Below, piece by piece: positions 56,817 to 64,000 of a stretch of DNA of 64,000 nt. Position 1 is the stretch's first letter. Each line of letters begins with the position of its first letter. Origin of the DNA: Bacteroidales bacterium UBA3743 (GTDB lineage: Bacteria; Bacteroidota; Bacteroidia; Bacteroidales; Paludibacteraceae); assembly GCA_002371265.1 (NCBI GenBank), contig DFGT01000019.1, positions 54,754 through 118,753 of the forward strand, given 5' to 3'. The translations under genes were made by a program, and so were the position numbers. The notes beneath the pieces were generated by a model that saw only the letters and a list, made by a program, of their open reading frames with translations, was not told where the DNA came from and did no database searches.

Positions 56817-57890
56817 ATGAAAGATGGAAAGATAGTTGTTGGTATTACTCAAGGTGATATCAACGGTGTTGGATACGAAGTGATAATAAAAACTTTAGTA
56901 GATACAAGAATCAATGATTTTTGTATTCCTATTGTTTATGGCTCTTCTAAGGTCGCGGCTTTTCACAGGAAAGCTCTTGGAATTGAAAACTTTAGCCTTA
57001 ATGCTATCAATTCGCCGCTTGAGGCAAATGATAAACGTTCTAATGTTATAAATTGTATCTCAGAAGACGTTAAGGTGGAATTGGCTAAAGAATCTGAGGA
57101 AGCAGGCGATGCTGCTATTCTTGCTTTGGAACGTGCGACAGAAGATTTGAAAAACGGTTTGATTGATGTTCTTGTCACAGCTCCTATCAACAAGAAAAAT
57201 CTTAACGCTGAAAGATTCAAATTCCCTGGCCATACTGAGTATCTTGAACAAAAATTTGCCCCTGAAGATAAGGGCGTGATGCTGATGGTCAGTGATGTGC
57301 TTCGTGTGGCAATCCTCACGTCTCACTGCCCTTTGAGCAAGGTTTCTTCTTTGATCACTGAGGATGCGATCGTGTCAAAGCTTCAGATATTGAACAAAAC
57401 TTTGATTCAGGATTTCGGCATTGTCCGTCCTCGTATTGCTGTTTTAGGTCTGAATCCACATGCTGGAGACAATGGTACTCTTGGACTAGAGGAACAGGAG
57501 ATTATTATCCCGGCTCTTCGTCAGGCTAATAGTAATGGTGTTTTGGCTTTTGGCCCTTATCCAGCTGACGGTTTCTTCGGAGCTGGCAATTTTGCCAATT
57601 TCGATGCTGTGTTGGCAATGTATCATGATCAGGGATTGACTCCATTCAAAGCCATTGCTCAGGATATGGGTGTGAGCTTCACTGCTGGCTTGCCAATCAT
57701 CCGTACTGCTCCTATTCATGGCACAGCTTATGATAAGGCAGGTGTTGGAGAAGTGAGGGAAGATTCATTCCGTTCGGCTCTTTATTTGGCTTGCGATATA
57801 TTCAAGAAAAGAAATAATTATGCTGAGTTTTCGGCAAACCCTCTTCGTAAACAGATGAAGAAGGAAACTCATAATCCAGAAAAAGAATAG
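56817..57890 (+). CDS. pdxA: 4-hydroxythreonine-4-phosphate dehydrogenase PdxA
   Basis: A 357-residue NAD-dependent, metal-binding dehydrogenase that oxidises 4-phosphohydroxy-threonine in pyridoxal-phosphate synthesis. The three metal-binding histidines are visible: H139 in PGHTEYL, H215 in NPHAGDNG and H270 in MYHDQGLTPFKA. The N-terminal GITQGDINGVGYEVI replaces the more common GDPxGIGPE, a variation seen in Bacteroidetes (from memory). The gene starts the operon with the sigma-54 activator, lptE, a TPR-like gene and secG, a common Bacteroidetes order. Confidence 0.95.
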   Translation: MKDGKIVVGITQGDINGVGYEVIIKTLVDTRINDFCIPIVYGSSKVAAFHRKALGIENFSLNAINSPLEANDKRSNVINCISEDVKVELAKESEEAGDAAILALERATEDLKNGLIDVLVTAPINKKNLNAERFKFPGHTEYLEQKFAPEDKGVMLMVSDVLRVAILTSHCPLSKVSSLITEDAIVSKLQILNKTLIQDFGIVRPRIAVLGLNPHAGDNGTLGLEEQEIIIPALRQANSNGVLAFGPYPADGFFGAGNFANFDAVLAMYHDQGLTPFKAIAQDMGVSFTAGLPIIRTAPIHGTAYDKAGVGEVREDSFRSALYLACDIFKKRNNYAEFSANPLRKQMKKETHNPEKE

Positions 57891-57901
57891 TTTTTTGCAT
57901 C

Positions 57902-59182
57902 ATGTCTCCAGAAGATATACAAGACATTAAAAATAGATTTGGTATCATCGGTAACGATGATCGTCTGAATCGTGCAGTTGAGGTCGCATATAAAGTGGCT
58001 TCAACAGACCTTTCTGTTTTGGTTACTGGAGAGAGTGGAGTGGGAAAGGAGTTTTTCCCTAAAATCATCCACCAGTTTAGTGATAGAAAACACGGTCCTT
58101 ATATTCCAGTCAATTGTGGTGCGATTCCAGAAGGTACGGTAGATTCTGAACTTTTTGGACATGAAAAAGGATCTTTCACTGGTGCAGTTTCTGAAAGAAA
58201 GGGCTTTTTTGAAGTGGCTAACGGAGGAACAATATTTCTTGATGAGGTCGGTGAACTGCCATTGACTACTCAGGTCAGATTGCTTCGTGTCTTGGAGACG
58301 GGAGAATTTTTACGTGTTGGCTCTTCAAAACCGATTAAGACTAATGTTCGCGTCGTCGCCGCTACAAATCTAAATATGGAAAAGGCGGTGAAGAATGGCA
58401 CGTTCAGAGAGGATTTGTACTACCGTCTTAATACAATCTCTATTCAATTGCCATCTTTGAGAGAAAGAGGAGAGGATGCCGCTTTCTTATTCAGAAAATT
58501 CGCACTTAATTTTGCTGAAAAATATTCTACAAAACCTGTCCGCCTGACTGAGGATGCTGTTATCACATTGTTGCAATATCATTGGCCTGGTAATGTTCGT
58601 CAGTTGCGTAATATTGTGGATCAGATTTCAATCCTGGAAAAGGATAACAAACTGATATCGAGAGAGACTTTGTTGAATTATATTCCTGTAGAGGAACATC
58701 ATAATAATATGCCGATTTTGTCTCCTACTCAGGAGTCGGGTGGGCATTCTTATGCTCAGGAGAGGGAGTTCCTTTATTCTGTTCTGTTTGACTTGCAGAA
58801 GCAGGTGACCAATTTGAAACATGTGATTAATGAGCTTGTTTCTAAAGGTCATGTGAAAATTGATGATGTTGATCTGGAATCTGGAGAGCTGAAAAAGCCT
58901 TTCGACAATGTGATCCGTCAGTCTTCTGGCTCGTCTGTCCCTGTTGTGCATGATGTGCATTCCGATGATGGTCCGAAGACGTCTATGATAGATAAGGGAG
59001 ACTCTAGCATTCAGGATGTTGAGGTGATTGACGATAGCGCATTGCGTTGGGATTCTTTGCAGAAGGATGCTATTCGTCGTGCGTTGGAAAAACATGGAAA
59101 TCAACGTCGTGCTGCGGCTAAAGAACTGAATATTTCCGAGCGTACGTTATATAGAAAGATTAAGGAATATGGACTTGAGTAA
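57902..59182 (+). CDS. Sigma-54-dependent activator without receiver domain
   Basis: A 426-residue enhancer-binding protein. The AAA+ domain starts almost at the N-terminus: Walker A GESGVGKE at residues 43-50, the sigma-54 contact loop GSFTGA at 90-95 (usual form GAFTGA), Walker B IFLDEVGE at about 111-118 and HWPGNVRQL at about 227-235. A long variable linker follows, then a Fis-type helix-turn-helix at about 385-426 (QRRAAAKELNISERTLYRKI). There is no receiver, GAF or PAS domain, so control must come by other means. It lies 11 nt after pdxA and overlaps lptE by 14 nt. Its targets are unknown. Confidence 0.92.
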   Translation: MSPEDIQDIKNRFGIIGNDDRLNRAVEVAYKVASTDLSVLVTGESGVGKEFFPKIIHQFSDRKHGPYIPVNCGAIPEGTVDSELFGHEKGSFTGAVSERKGFFEVANGGTIFLDEVGELPLTTQVRLLRVLETGEFLRVGSSKPIKTNVRVVAATNLNMEKAVKNGTFREDLYYRLNTISIQLPSLRERGEDAAFLFRKFALNFAEKYSTKPVRLTEDAVITLLQYHWPGNVRQLRNIVDQISILEKDNKLISRETLLNYIPVEEHHNNMPILSPTQESGGHSYAQEREFLYSVLFDLQKQVTNLKHVINELVSKGHVKIDDVDLESGELKKPFDNVIRQSSGSSVPVVHDVHSDDGPKTSMIDKGDSSIQDVEVIDDSALRWDSLQKDAIRRALEKHGNQRRAAAKELNISERTLYRKIKEYGLE

Positions 59183-59687
59183 ATTAAAATATTTTTTGAT
59201 TTTAATTCTGGCTTTGTCGCTTTTGCCGGCTTGCACGGTGTCGTATAGTTTTACGGGATCTTCTCTTGATTATACCAAGGTTAAAACTATTTCGATCGCG
59301 AATTTCCCGAACAGGGCGACGTTGGTGTATCCAGCTCTTGCTCCTACATTCACAGAACAATTAAAGGAGACATTCTCGTCGAAGACAAGTCTTAATCAGG
59401 TTCCTAAAAATGGAGATCTTCAGATATCTGGAGAAATAACAGGCTATTCTTTGTCTCCAAGTGCTATCAACTCTTCTGGTTCTTCAACAATGACCCGTCT
59501 GACTGTGGTCGTTAAAGTCGTTTTTGTGAACAGGTCTAACTCATCAGAAAATTTTGAACGTAGTTTTAGCTCATATCAGGAATTTTCAAATACTCAGACA
59601 ATCAATCAGGTTCAGGAAGAGTTGTGTGAGACGATCATAAATGAACTTATAGATCAGATTTTTAACGCTACCGTCGCAAATTGGTAA
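59169..59687 (+). CDS. lptE: LptE-family LPS assembly lipoprotein
   Basis: A 172-residue lipoprotein with a lipobox ending at C22 (SLLPAC). The body fits the Bacteroidetes LptE family: VKTISIANFPNRA, FTEQLKETFSSKT, LQISGEITGYSLSP and a strand-rich end. LptE plugs and supports the LptD barrel that places lipopolysaccharide in the outer leaflet. The start overlaps the sigma-54 activator by 14 nt. With LptC elsewhere in the window, two parts of the Lpt pathway are encoded here. Confidence 0.85.
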   Translation: MDLSKLKYFLILILALSLLPACTVSYSFTGSSLDYTKVKTISIANFPNRATLVYPALAPTFTEQLKETFSSKTSLNQVPKNGDLQISGEITGYSLSPSAINSSGSSTMTRLTVVVKVVFVNRSNSSENFERSFSSYQEFSNTQTINQVQEELCETIINELIDQIFNATVANW

Positions 59688-59693
59688 TGACAT

Positions 59694-60371
59694 ATGAGTG
59701 ATTTTAAGGAATTCTTTGCAGGATCTAAATATGCGGCCGCCGACTTCCATGATTTGGAGATGTTGACGGTGGAATATCCTTTTGTATCATCATTTCGTTT
59801 GCTTTATCTTCAAGAGTTGAAGCGACGTGTGGATGTGCGATATTTGCAGGAGTTGAAAAACTCTTCTTTTTCAATCTTTGACAGACGGCTGTTGTTCCAA
59901 ACACTTTCAAAGGTTGGTGGAGATAGGCAAACAAATGTACCAGAGCCTGAAATTCCATCTAAAACTGTTCGTGAAGCGACGCAGACACCCCAAACTGTAG
60001 ATATTTTGCAGGAATTGAAACAACGTCCAGATATAGATGAGAATACAGGAGATCTGATAGGCTCGGATACTTTGGAATCATTGATGAAAGGAGCGTCGTC
60101 TTTACGAAAAGGTCCTAAAATTAATCTCGGTGATTTTGCACCGTCTTCCCAACTGCATGATTCTGATGTGAAAGATGATGGATCAGAACAGGTCTTGTTT
60201 CAACCTGCAGAAGAACTTTTTTCTGAAACTTTGGCAAAAATTTATGTAAAACAACATAAATATGAGAAGGCAATCAAAACTTTTCGCAAGTTAATGGATA
60301 AAAATCCAGAAAAAAGTGTTTACTTTGCAGACCAAATTGCATTTTTGGAGAAATTGATAAAAAATTTGTAA
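59694..60371 (+). CDS. Conserved TPR-like protein between lptE and secG
   Basis: A 225-residue protein without a signal peptide. The N-terminal part is helical (DLEMLTVEYPFVSSFRLLYL). The middle, from about residue 77 to 175, is polar and probably unstructured, and the last 45 residues form one TPR-like helix pair (TLAKIYVKQHKYEKAIKTFR, LMDKNPEKSVYFADQIAFLE). It is a familiar but uncharacterised Bacteroidetes protein found between lptE and secG. Its position suggests a link to envelope or secretion functions, which is inference only. Confidence 0.78.
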   Translation: MSDFKEFFAGSKYAAADFHDLEMLTVEYPFVSSFRLLYLQELKRRVDVRYLQELKNSSFSIFDRRLLFQTLSKVGGDRQTNVPEPEIPSKTVREATQTPQTVDILQELKQRPDIDENTGDLIGSDTLESLMKGASSLRKGPKINLGDFAPSSQLHDSDVKDDGSEQVLFQPAEELFSETLAKIYVKQHKYEKAIKTFRKLMDKNPEKSVYFADQIAFLEKLIKNL

Positions 60372-60377
60372 CATAAT

Positions 60378-60704
60378 ATGGAATACGTAGCTATTATTAT
60401 CTTTATTTTGATTATTTCAGTTTTGCTGATTTGTGTTGTTCTTGTTCAGAACTCAAAAGGTGGTGGACTTTTGTCTGGCTTTGGAGGGGCAAATCAGATT
60501 GCTGGTGTTCAAAAAACTACTGATTTTATCGAAAAATTGACTTGGTCATTGTGGGGTGCTTTGGTTGTATTGTCAGTATTGGCAACTCACTTTGTAGGAA
60601 GCAAAGGTGGTGAGGCAGTAGAGGAAATCGACTATCAGTCAAAAGTAGAGACTCCATCAGCTCCTGTTGAGGAGGCTCCATCTTTCGGTGCAGAGCAGGA
60701 ATAA
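60378..60704 (+). CDS. secG: Preprotein translocase subunit SecG
   Basis: A 108-residue membrane protein with two transmembrane segments (about residues 2-23 and 53-72) and the family core VLVQNSKGGGLLSGFGG followed by GVQKTTDFIEKLTW. SecG assists SecYEG during protein export. The C-terminal tail is acidic and Pro/Glu-rich, as is usual in Bacteroidetes. It ends the pdxA operon, with a terminator directly downstream. Confidence 0.93.
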   Translation: MEYVAIIIFILIISVLLICVVLVQNSKGGGLLSGFGGANQIAGVQKTTDFIEKLTWSLWGALVVLSVLATHFVGSKGGEAVEEIDYQSKVETPSAPVEEAPSFGAEQE

Positions 60705-60724
60705 ATAGTGAGATATGATATTTT

Positions 60725-60752
60725 AGCCACTCCGAGAGATCGTTGAGTGGCT
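60725..60752 (+). terminator. Terminator of the pdxA-secG operon
   Basis: AGCCACTC pairs with GAGTGGCT around a 12-nt loop and is followed by TTTGTTTTTT. It lies 20 nt after the secG stop. Confidence 0.75.
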
Positions 60753-60768
60753 TTTGTTTTTTATACTT

Positions 60769-61227
60769 ATGATAAATTTCGGAGATCAACTTGCGGTGTT
60801 TTGTGCAGCTACATTCTGGTCTGAACTTGATGTGCCGCAGGAAAAAGAAGACTTGGTGGAGAAAATCGCCGCTGATTTTGCCCAGCAACCTGATGTCTTC
60901 AGACGTGCTGTTGACAAACAGATTGCGAAGCAGGCACCAATGGAAGATGATGAAGTGACGAGTTATATTGCCTCTGTCGGTGAACAGGTGCCAGAAGACA
61001 GCCGTCGTGATGTGTTGAAAATGGTGATTGAGATGATGCTGACTACAGCTGATTTGAATGAAGATTCTTCAGCTACAATACTTTTCCTTTGCGAGGCTCT
61101 TGGACTGCCACTAGAAATTGCAATGGTAGAAACAATGGCTTTTGTTAAAGGTAATGATGTGGCTGTCGACAATAAAGAGGATATTGTTGTCGTCGACAGA
61201 TTGAGTGATATACCAACAGACAATTGA
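60769..61227 (+). CDS. Small hypothetical protein (weak TerB-like look)
   Basis: A 152-residue acidic protein without signal peptide or membrane segment. I start it at the ATG at 60769; an upstream TTG at 60754 lies inside the T tract of the preceding terminator and is unlikely. The all-helical pattern with paired acidic stretches (ADLNEDSSATILFLCEALGL) is faintly reminiscent of TerB-like domains, but I would not assign it. The last 20 residues are Asp/Val-rich. It has its own terminator. Confidence 0.6.
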   Translation: MINFGDQLAVFCAATFWSELDVPQEKEDLVEKIAADFAQQPDVFRRAVDKQIAKQAPMEDDEVTSYIASVGEQVPEDSRRDVLKMVIEMMLTTADLNEDSSATILFLCEALGLPLEIAMVETMAFVKGNDVAVDNKEDIVVVDRLSDIPTDN

Positions 61228-61238
61228 TTTTTAATAAG

Positions 61239-61262
61239 AGGAGATGTATTTGATCGTCTCCT
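61239..61262 (+). terminator. Terminator after the small hypothetical gene
   Basis: AGGAGATG pairs with CGTCTCCT (one wobble) around an 8-nt loop, followed by TTTGTG. It lies 11 nt after the stop codon. Confidence 0.65.
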
Positions 61263-61308
61263 TTTGTGTTTAATGACATGTTTTGTCTTCTTTTATGGTT
61301 ATCTTTTT

Positions 61309-61338
61309 TTTGAATTGTGGACTTGTATTATAATTTTG
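61309..61338 (+). promoter_or_regulatory. Possible promoter of the second large secreted-protein gene
   Basis: TTTG at 61309-61312, 18 nt, then TAATTTTG at 61331-61338. Both boxes fit; the spacer is one base shorter than the usual 19-21. Confidence 0.45.
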
Positions 61339-61376
61339 TCCTTTAATAGGGTAATTTTATAATAGGGTGTATAAAT

Positions 61377-64000
61377 ATGTTGAAAACGTTGAAAATTATG
61401 GGAAAGGATATATTCGGTCTTAGATTTCTATCTTTGACTACTTTGTGCGGATTATTCTTGTCTGCACAGGGACAGGATTGCGATAGTAATCTAGGAAGTA
61501 CTAGTTTTAAGGCAACAGGAGATGCTGCTACATGGCAATATTATGATTTTGCAGATGCTTTTACTAATGGGCCAAGTGGAATATCATTGTCTTCTGATTT
61601 ACAATTCACAAAAGATTTGACGGATTTTGAATCTCCTAATCTGAATTACGCATTGACATCAAATCCATTTAAGTTGAATGCTCAGGTTGCTGATGAAACA
61701 TTGAAAAGTGGCAAAGATTATGACCCTGATACTTTGATGTTTAAGGATATGGATGGGGATATGTTGGTTGTTAATCATCTTGGTAACAAACAAGCTGGAG
61801 CAAATAAGAAGTTATTTACTATAAAAGTCCCTAATGCAAAAGAAAAAACTGAATTTACGGTCAAATATACTTTGTGTAATGTTCTAAATCCAGATTGGCC
61901 TGGAATAAAAAAATATGATTTATATAATTCAGGTATTGATAAGATAACGCTTAATGATATTTCTATTGGCGTTAATCCTAATGAATATGGGCAGTTTGAA
62001 GATGGAGGAACACAAAGTTCACACGATTATAGTCAAAAAGGTGCAAAATTGACAGTGATGGATGGGTGTGTGACTTATACATATACAAGCACAGTGCCAG
62101 CGGGATCGAAGTCATTGAGCGTGTCATTGATTACAGGATACAATGCTACAATTCCTTTTGCCATAAAGGATGTTGAAGTTACAGGATGCTTTAGCCCTCG
62201 TGCATTTTCTCCATCTGGAGATGAGATTTGTACTGGGGAACAGGTATCTTTGACTCTAGATAGAAATTATGGTAATGTGTCTGTCAAATGGGAAAAATCG
62301 ACAGATGGCGGAAATAAATGGGAGACTTTATCAACTACTGCGGCGGCCAGAGAAGAGATTACGAAATCGACTATGTATCGCGCTTTTGTAGATGGACAAG
62401 AAAGTAATACATTGTCTATTAAAACAATTGATTGCTGTGTAGTGAATGGTGCACCTGCTTCTCGTAAGGTCGTTTACGAAGAAAATTATGGATACTTTAC
62501 AGCACCTTATACACATGTCGATACGAAGGGAAATGTTCATCAATTGACTAAAGGAGATCATAAAGCACATCGTACTAGTCTTGATTATGATTTGCCTTAC
62601 CATGATATGGATTGGACAGGTAGTGTGGAAGATGGTTCTTATGCTGTACTAGTTCCTAATATTAACGGATTTAGTATGGGACAAGGTGAGTATGATATTA
62701 ACTCTTCTGCTAATTGGTTTACGGGAGTTACTAATGATCATACAAGTATTTTGTCTGGAATTGAGAATAGCGCTTGTCTGTTTATTAATGTCAATAATAC
62801 GGTGGCGGTAGGAGGTGGACAGGGTTATAAAGGTCCTGTTTTTGAATATGAGGTTAAAAATCTTTGTGAGGATAAAGAGCTGAATTTTGAGTGCTATATT
62901 GCAAATCTGGATGATCCTAATAGACCGGATTCTAAACCAGAGAACTCACCATTGGTGACTATCAATCTTCTTTCTGCTACTACAAAAGAAATCATTGCGT
63001 CGCAACCGAATGTGCAAGCATCTCTTGGAGGTGGCTGGATAAAATGTGAAATAAAAGATTTCAAATTAAAAAACGAAACTTCTGTTATAATGCAGATTGT
63101 GGCGGATTGTGGAAACAGATGTGATGTTATGGATTTTTGGAAACATGGAAATGACCTTTTGATTGATGATATAAAATTCATGACATGTTCTCCTCCAGAA
63201 ATTTCTGCATATTATAAAATTGGAGATTTGACTTCAGATACTACAGTTTGTAGTGGAGCTGACTTGATCGCTAAGGTTCCTGTCACAAATCTTCTTTGGG
63301 ATTTCTTTATGAATGAACCTTATTTTGTCCTTCAATATAGTATAGATAAAGAAAATTGGAAGCATCTTAAGAAAATGGGATATGATCAGATTGAAATTGA
63401 AAAAATTGAAGGTAAGGATAATAAGATCATAAATTTCAATTTTAATTCTGATGATATAACAAAAGACTTCAATGATCCTGAAAAAATTTATATGAGAGTT
63501 ATTGTTGCTCAGGATGCAACAGCAGAAAAGTTTGTGAATGATCCAGGATTGGTATCTACGGACGATAACTGTGTAAATTATTCAATTTCTGAGATATTTA
63601 CGGTTACCATAGATTGTCCTACTTGTACTGCAAGCGAGGATGTCGAGATTATATCATCGGAGAAAGCTGTCGTTGAAAACAAGAAGAAAACTATACATCT
63701 TTGTAAAGGTGAAAGTGTCACTTTGAATTCCAATGATGTGACTTCTACTACGGAAAAGGGAGATCCTTATTCTAATTTCTTGATGACGTGGTCTCTTGAT
63801 GGAGTAGGAAAGACTCCTGCCCTTGGCCCTGTGGCAGATGAATTGGTGATTTCTTGGGAAGACGCTACAGAAAAAGGCCTTTCTGTCAAACTTACATCTG
63901 AGGATGCGGACTATCCAGGTCAGAAAGATTGTATGAAGGAAGCTGAGATAATTATCATTGCTGATCCAGTTCCCAATGCGGCATTCAGCGACTCAAGCAA
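61377..64000 (+). CDS. Second large secreted repeat protein (5' part, cut by window end)
   Basis: An open frame of 874 complete codons that I translated by hand; no stop occurs before the window edge. Residues 1-33 are a signal peptide (basic start, hydrophobic LTTLCGLFLSAQGQ), with an alternative start at codon 8. Residues from about 35 form a beta-rich head with acidic and aromatic stretches. At about residue 280 an Ig-like unit begins (DEICTGEQVSLTL, SVKWEKSTDGGNKWETL), a further CSPPE/CSGAD region comes near 605-625, and another repeat begins near 775 (HLCKGESVTLNS). These fit the repeat style of the giant protein upstream. A C-terminal sorting domain is expected beyond the window. The function is unknown; surface exposure is likely. 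Confidence 0.8.
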   Translation, partial: MLKTLKIMGKDIFGLRFLSLTTLCGLFLSAQGQDCDSNLGSTSFKATGDAATWQYYDFADAFTNGPSGISLSSDLQFTKDLTDFESPNLNYALTSNPFKLNAQVADETLKSGKDYDPDTLMFKDMDGDMLVVNHLGNKQAGANKKLFTIKVPNAKEKTEFTVKYTLCNVLNPDWPGIKKYDLYNSGIDKITLNDISIGVNPNEYGQFEDGGTQSSHDYSQKGAKLTVMDGCVTYTYTSTVPAGSKSLSVSLITGYNATIPFAIKDVEVTGCFSPRAFSPSGDEICTGEQVSLTLDRNYGNVSVKWEKSTDGGNKWETLSTTAAAREEITKSTMYRAFVDGQESNTLSIKTIDCCVVNGAPASRKVVYEENYGYFTAPYTHVDTKGNVHQLTKGDHKAHRTSLDYDLPYHDMDWTGSVEDGSYAVLVPNINGFSMGQGEYDINSSANWFTGVTNDHTSILSGIENSACLFINVNNTVAVGGGQGYKGPVFEYEVKNLCEDKELNFECYIANLDDPNRPDSKPENSPLVTINLLSATTKEIIASQPNVQASLGGGWIKCEIKDFKLKNETSVIMQIVADCGNRCDVMDFWKHGNDLLIDDIKFMTCSPPEISAYYKIGDLTSDTTVCSGADLIAKVPVTNLLWDFFMNEPYFVLQYSIDKENWKHLKKMGYDQIEIEKIEGKDNKIINFNFNSDDITKDFNDPEKIYMRVIVAQDATAEKFVNDPGLVSTDDNCVNYSISEIFTVTIDCPTCTASEDVEIISSEKAVVENKKKTIHLCKGESVTLNSNDVTSTTEKGDPYSNFLMTWSLDGVGKTPALGPVADELVISWEDATEKGLSVKLTSEDADYPGQKDCMKEAEIIIIADPVPNAAFSDSS

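Noticed and set aside
60754..60768. TTG start for the small hypothetical gene
   Set aside because: It lies in the T tract of the secG terminator; the ATG at 60769 is more likely.

Overview
The window looks like a chromosome segment from an anaerobic member of the order Bacteroidales. Several things point there: promoters of the Bacteroides form (TTTG, 19-21 nt, TAnnTTTG) upstream of several genes; weak dependence on Shine-Dalgarno sites; a type IX secretion (T9SS) type-B sorting domain next to a PorP/SprF-family protein; and Bacteroidetes-type gene neighbourhoods (coaX / outer-membrane protein / TPR / LptC / CNNM / PpiD, and pdxA / sigma-54 activator / LptE / TPR / SecG). The genus cannot be fixed from sequence reading alone.

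Layout. (1) 78-10025, plus strand: a tight five-gene operon encoding a MoxR-type AAA+ ATPase, a DUF5682 protein, a VWA (MIDAS) protein, a SWIM zinc-finger protein and a large HEAT/DUF4132 protein. It is closed by a hairpin at 10037-10065. This is the same gene set as the uncharacterised E. coli yehL/M/P/Q/I genes. (2) 10155-13582, minus strand: a DUF486 membrane protein, an MFS transporter, miaA and an AraC-family regulator, with tRNA-Lys(TTT) and its own promoter and terminator upstream. (3) 13849-23313, minus strand: rlmN plus a DUF4837 lipoprotein, and a longer envelope cluster of coaX, an outer-membrane protein, a TPR protein, LptC, a CNNM/CBS protein and a PpiD-like chaperone. (4) 23408-27180, minus strand: a WG-repeat protein and a tRNA-dihydrouridine synthase. 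(5) 27181-29044: a repeat-rich region in which a RAYT-like Y1 transposase is bracketed by two copies of a multi-hairpin module. (6) 29045-55666, plus strand: one uninterrupted gene for an 8873-residue secreted protein with about eighty Cys-containing Ig/PKD-like repeats and a C-terminal type-B T9SS sorting domain, followed at once by a PorP/SprF-family gene. (7) 56817-61227, plus strand: pdxA, a sigma-54 activator, lptE, a TPR-like gene, secG and a small hypothetical gene. (8) 61377 to the end: the start of a second large secreted repeat protein, cut by the window edge.

How the parts fit. Much of the window serves the cell envelope: LptC and LptE (lipopolysaccharide transport), PpiD (periplasmic folding), SecG (Sec export), PorP/SprF (T9SS outer-membrane partner) and the two giant secreted proteins. 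The best candidates for poorly described biology are the MoxR-DUF5682-VWA-SWIM-DUF4132 cassette, the giant repeat protein with its base-composition-shifted leader, and the RAYT-associated cloverleaf-like repeat module, whose two copies show a compensatory base change.
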